64,000 nt of DNA from DTWD01 sp963662965 (lineage in GTDB: Bacteria; Acidobacteriota; Vicinamibacteria; Vicinamibacterales; UBA8438): NCBI GenBank assembly GCA_963662965.1, contig OY759970.1, positions 3,534,001-3,598,000 on the forward strand, in the 5' to 3' direction. The notes beneath the pieces are model-generated. The model saw only the letters and a program-made list of their open reading frames with translations, had not been told where the DNA came from and did not search any database. How positions within the stretch are numbered: position 1 is the first letter of the stretch; the number at the start of each line of letters is the position of its first letter. A program made the position numbers and the translations under genes. Of this stretch, positions 62,584 through 64,000 are shown in pieces.

Positions 62584-63241
62584 TCAGGCTGGGGGAATGT
62601 CGCCCTCGATCAGAGGGCTGACTCTCGGGCGCTTCCCCCAGACCCCCTGGCTCCCTCGCTTGTGGGGCCCCGACGCCCCACGCCGCTCGGTCTCCAGAAT
62701 CCGGTGGGGCGGCGCGCGGCAGCCGCGGCCGGGGCGCTCCGGACGCCAGATCGGCCCGACGGAAAACTTCGCCTCCGACCGTAGGCGGAAGGTCTCACGC
62801 GGCGAGCAACAGCTGTTCAGTGGCGGCGCGTGCCACTGCAACCCGCAGCTCGGGTTACCCGACGGGCACGGATCACAGGGCGCAGGCTCGTCCGCTGGCG
62901 GCTCCCGCGAAGTTTTCGGCCCTGCGGATGTCGGCGGGCCTCATGGCGTCCTCCGCGACACCCCGACCGCGCCTGTGCGTGGCGAGCCCGCCCGTTCCTC
63001 GGGGCGCGCACGGCGCGCCCCCGCCGGACACGGAGCGGGGCGAGAGGCCCCGCGAGTGCCGGCGACGGGATTAAGTGCCGCTCGGGCGCCCGTCTGCGTT
63101 CCGATAACGCCATCGACGCCTGTTGCTGAACGGTTCCGGCGAGCCGGCGGGCTACCCGTGCGCCGTGCCGCACCGCCACGACCGGGCACACGTGGCGTGC
63201 GGCCTTGACAGCCGCTCGGTGCCGGTCATGATCGGCGCGAA
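62584..63241. other. Gene-free repeat-rich stretch
   Basis: I find no supportable gene in these 658 bases. The first part (about 62601-62745) has the layout of the GC-rich repeats but is diverged (GGCTGACTCTCGGGCG, GGGGCCCCGACGCCCC, GGTGGGGCGGCGCGCGGC). A clearer reverse copy lies at 63001-63070. The open frames here have extreme Arg/Pro/Gly bias and are compositional. It may be a breakpoint region or an eroded island edge. Confidence 0.45.
63001..63070 (-). repeat. GC-rich palindromic intergenic repeat, copy 5 (reverse)
   Basis: Reverse copy with GGGGCGCGCACGGCGCGCC, ACACGGAGCGGGGCGAG and GCGAGTGCCGGCGACGGG. The outer GGGGCTGACT arm is missing. Confidence 0.62.
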
Positions 63242-63658
63242 TCATCCAACTAGCCGAAAGCCGGCCGAGGCGAAGTGATGATCGAACGCGAAGGCCACTC
63301 TGATGCCGTGCCGCCCCATCAGGACGAAGCTCGTCGCGTCGACCGCGGACAGCTTGTGGAGATCAGGGCGCGCGAAGTACCGCCACGCCTCCTTCATTTC
63401 GGCGGCGGAGCAAGTGAGCATCCGGAGGCCCTTCAGTTTCTCGAGGGAATCCTTCCAGCTGATCGCGACGTCACGCCGCGCATGTCGGTCGAGGAAGGTA
63501 AACGTCTCCAGGATGATCGGCACCGATGTGTGGGGGCGGGCGCGTTGTTGGGCGATCTGTTCCCAGGCTTCGACCGCTCTCGGATGCAGCGGGTCGCGGG
63601 TCAGCGCTAGCGCGATCCAGGCACCGGTGTCGACGAACACCGCCTCGCGCGCCTTCAT
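63242..63658 (-). CDS. vapC: VapC-like PIN-domain toxin
   Basis: A 138-residue PIN-domain ribonuclease. All four acidic residues of the metal site are present: Asp10 (VFVDTGAWIAL), Glu51 (IILETFTFLD), Asp107 (LSAVDATSFVLM) and Asp126 (VAFAFDHHFASAGF). VapC toxins cleave RNA with Mg2+ and are held inactive by the partner antitoxin. The start overlaps the antitoxin stop by 4 bases, the usual toxin-antitoxin layout. The RNA target cannot be read from the sequence. Confidence 0.92.
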   Translation of the reverse strand: MKAREAVFVDTGAWIALALTRDPLHPRAVEAWEQIAQQRARPHTSVPIILETFTFLDRHARRDVAISWKDSLEKLKGLRMLTCSAAEMKEAWRYFARPDLHKLSAVDATSFVLMGRHGIRVAFAFDHHFASAGFRLVG

Positions 63659-63867
63659 CCACGCTCGTCATAGATGACGTCATGCTCGACGGAGGTTCGC
63701 GCGGGGGCACCGTCCCCGAGGGCGAGGGGGCCGTCCGCTATCGGGCGGAGCCACACGCGACGAATTGCCTCGCGCACGAGATCGGCCACGCTCCGTCCCG
63801 AGCGGCGCGCCGACCGGTGGAGCGCCTCAAGGTCCTCCTTCGGTAGGTAGATCTGGGTCTTCACCAT
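63655..63867 (-). CDS. vapB: Ribbon-helix-helix antitoxin of the VapBC pair
   Basis: A 70-residue protein with a ribbon-helix-helix domain: MVKTQIYLPKEDLEALHRSA and SVADLVREAIRRVWL. The acidic tail (SVEHDVIYDERG) should wrap the toxin. Such antitoxins bind their own promoter as dimers. Upstream, TTGACGTGTGTCAGTCTG (reading toward the gene) holds TGACACACGTCA-type symmetry on the other strand that could be the operator. Gene order (antitoxin first), overlap and sizes fit a type II system. Confidence 0.9.
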   Translation of the reverse strand: MVKTQIYLPKEDLEALHRSARRSGRSVADLVREAIRRVWLRPIADGPLALGDGAPARTSVEHDVIYDERG

Positions 63868-63950
63868 ATGTGTTCTGGATCAGACTGACACACGTCAACG
63901 GGCCTTATGTTGACAGGAGGACGCCGCTAATATGGTGCAACTCTGCGATC

Positions 63951-64000
63951 AGGGCGCGCACGGCGCGGCCCGGCGGCACGGAGTGGGGCGAAGGGGTCCC
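63951..64000 (-). repeat. GC-rich palindromic intergenic repeat, copy 6 (reverse, cut by window)
   Basis: Contains GGGCGCGCACGGCGCGGCC and GGCACGGAGTGGGGCG and runs off the window. Together with copy 5 it brackets the VapBC pair. Confidence 0.58.

Noticed and set aside
62820..63245. Arg-rich open frames on both strands in the gene-free stretch
   Set aside because: Composition matches GC-rich noncoding DNA and no motif is present.
63910..63933. TTGACA and TAATAT boxes resembling a promoter on the plus strand
   Set aside because: The spacer is only 12 bases instead of about 17, and no plus-strand gene follows inside the window.

Overview
The window is GC-rich, gene-dense bacterial chromosome with no rRNA, tRNA, CRISPR array, phage block or intact insertion sequence that I could see. 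The gene families point to Acidobacteriota, most likely the Vicinamibacteria side. The signs are a propeller tail ending in NWFEELK, planctomycete/acidobacterial DUF1552 and DUF1592-type cytochrome pairs, carboxypeptidase-regulatory/CxxCH proteins, PQQ-like quinoproteins, and many exported proteins of unknown function. This placement is inferred from family content, not from a marker gene.

Layout. 0-9 kb: a decayed TolB-like propeller, a patatin lipase plus hybrid histidine kinase operon, an Rsm22-type protein, a decayed SnoaL/FHA-PP2C pair, and an NHL propeller. 9-16.4 kb: exported cyclase, a cytochrome/copper-monooxygenase-like protein, a PQQ sugar dehydrogenase fused to two AhpD-like domains, and a cold-shock gene. 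16.4-25.3 kb: two mirror-image DUF1592-DUF1552 operons, one continuing into an exported ankyrin protein. 25.7-36.3 kb: cytochrome, cupin, two PQQ-like propellers, a DsbA/FrnE-like gene with an in-frame TGA at the first active-site Cys, a CxxCH protein, creatininase, and two truncated gene fragments. 36.6-42.3 kb: a broken subtilase, then an OmpA/PepSY/methyltransferase operon. 42.3-50.2 kb: most of a nine-copy family of secreted proteins ending in YACHEGNY-like motifs, with a metallo-beta-lactamase lipoprotein and a DUF6152 protein. 50.2-64 kb: a TetR gene with a perfect operator, a decayed amidohydrolase, NHL lipoprotein, BNR/MoaD pair, cupin, HIBADH-like dehydrogenase, broken beta-lactamase, membrane module, exported FAH protein, the ninth family copy and a VapBC pair.

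Two themes dominate. First, most proteins carry Sec, Tat or lipoprotein signals, including enzymes normally found in the cytoplasm. With the c-type cytochromes and quinoproteins this suggests an organism doing much oxidative and hydrolytic work in the periplasm. Second, about a dozen genes are broken by in-frame stops, single-base frameshifts or truncation next to intact neighbours, and a GC-rich palindromic repeat recurs between genes. Either the locus is decaying or the assembly has residual errors; reads would decide.
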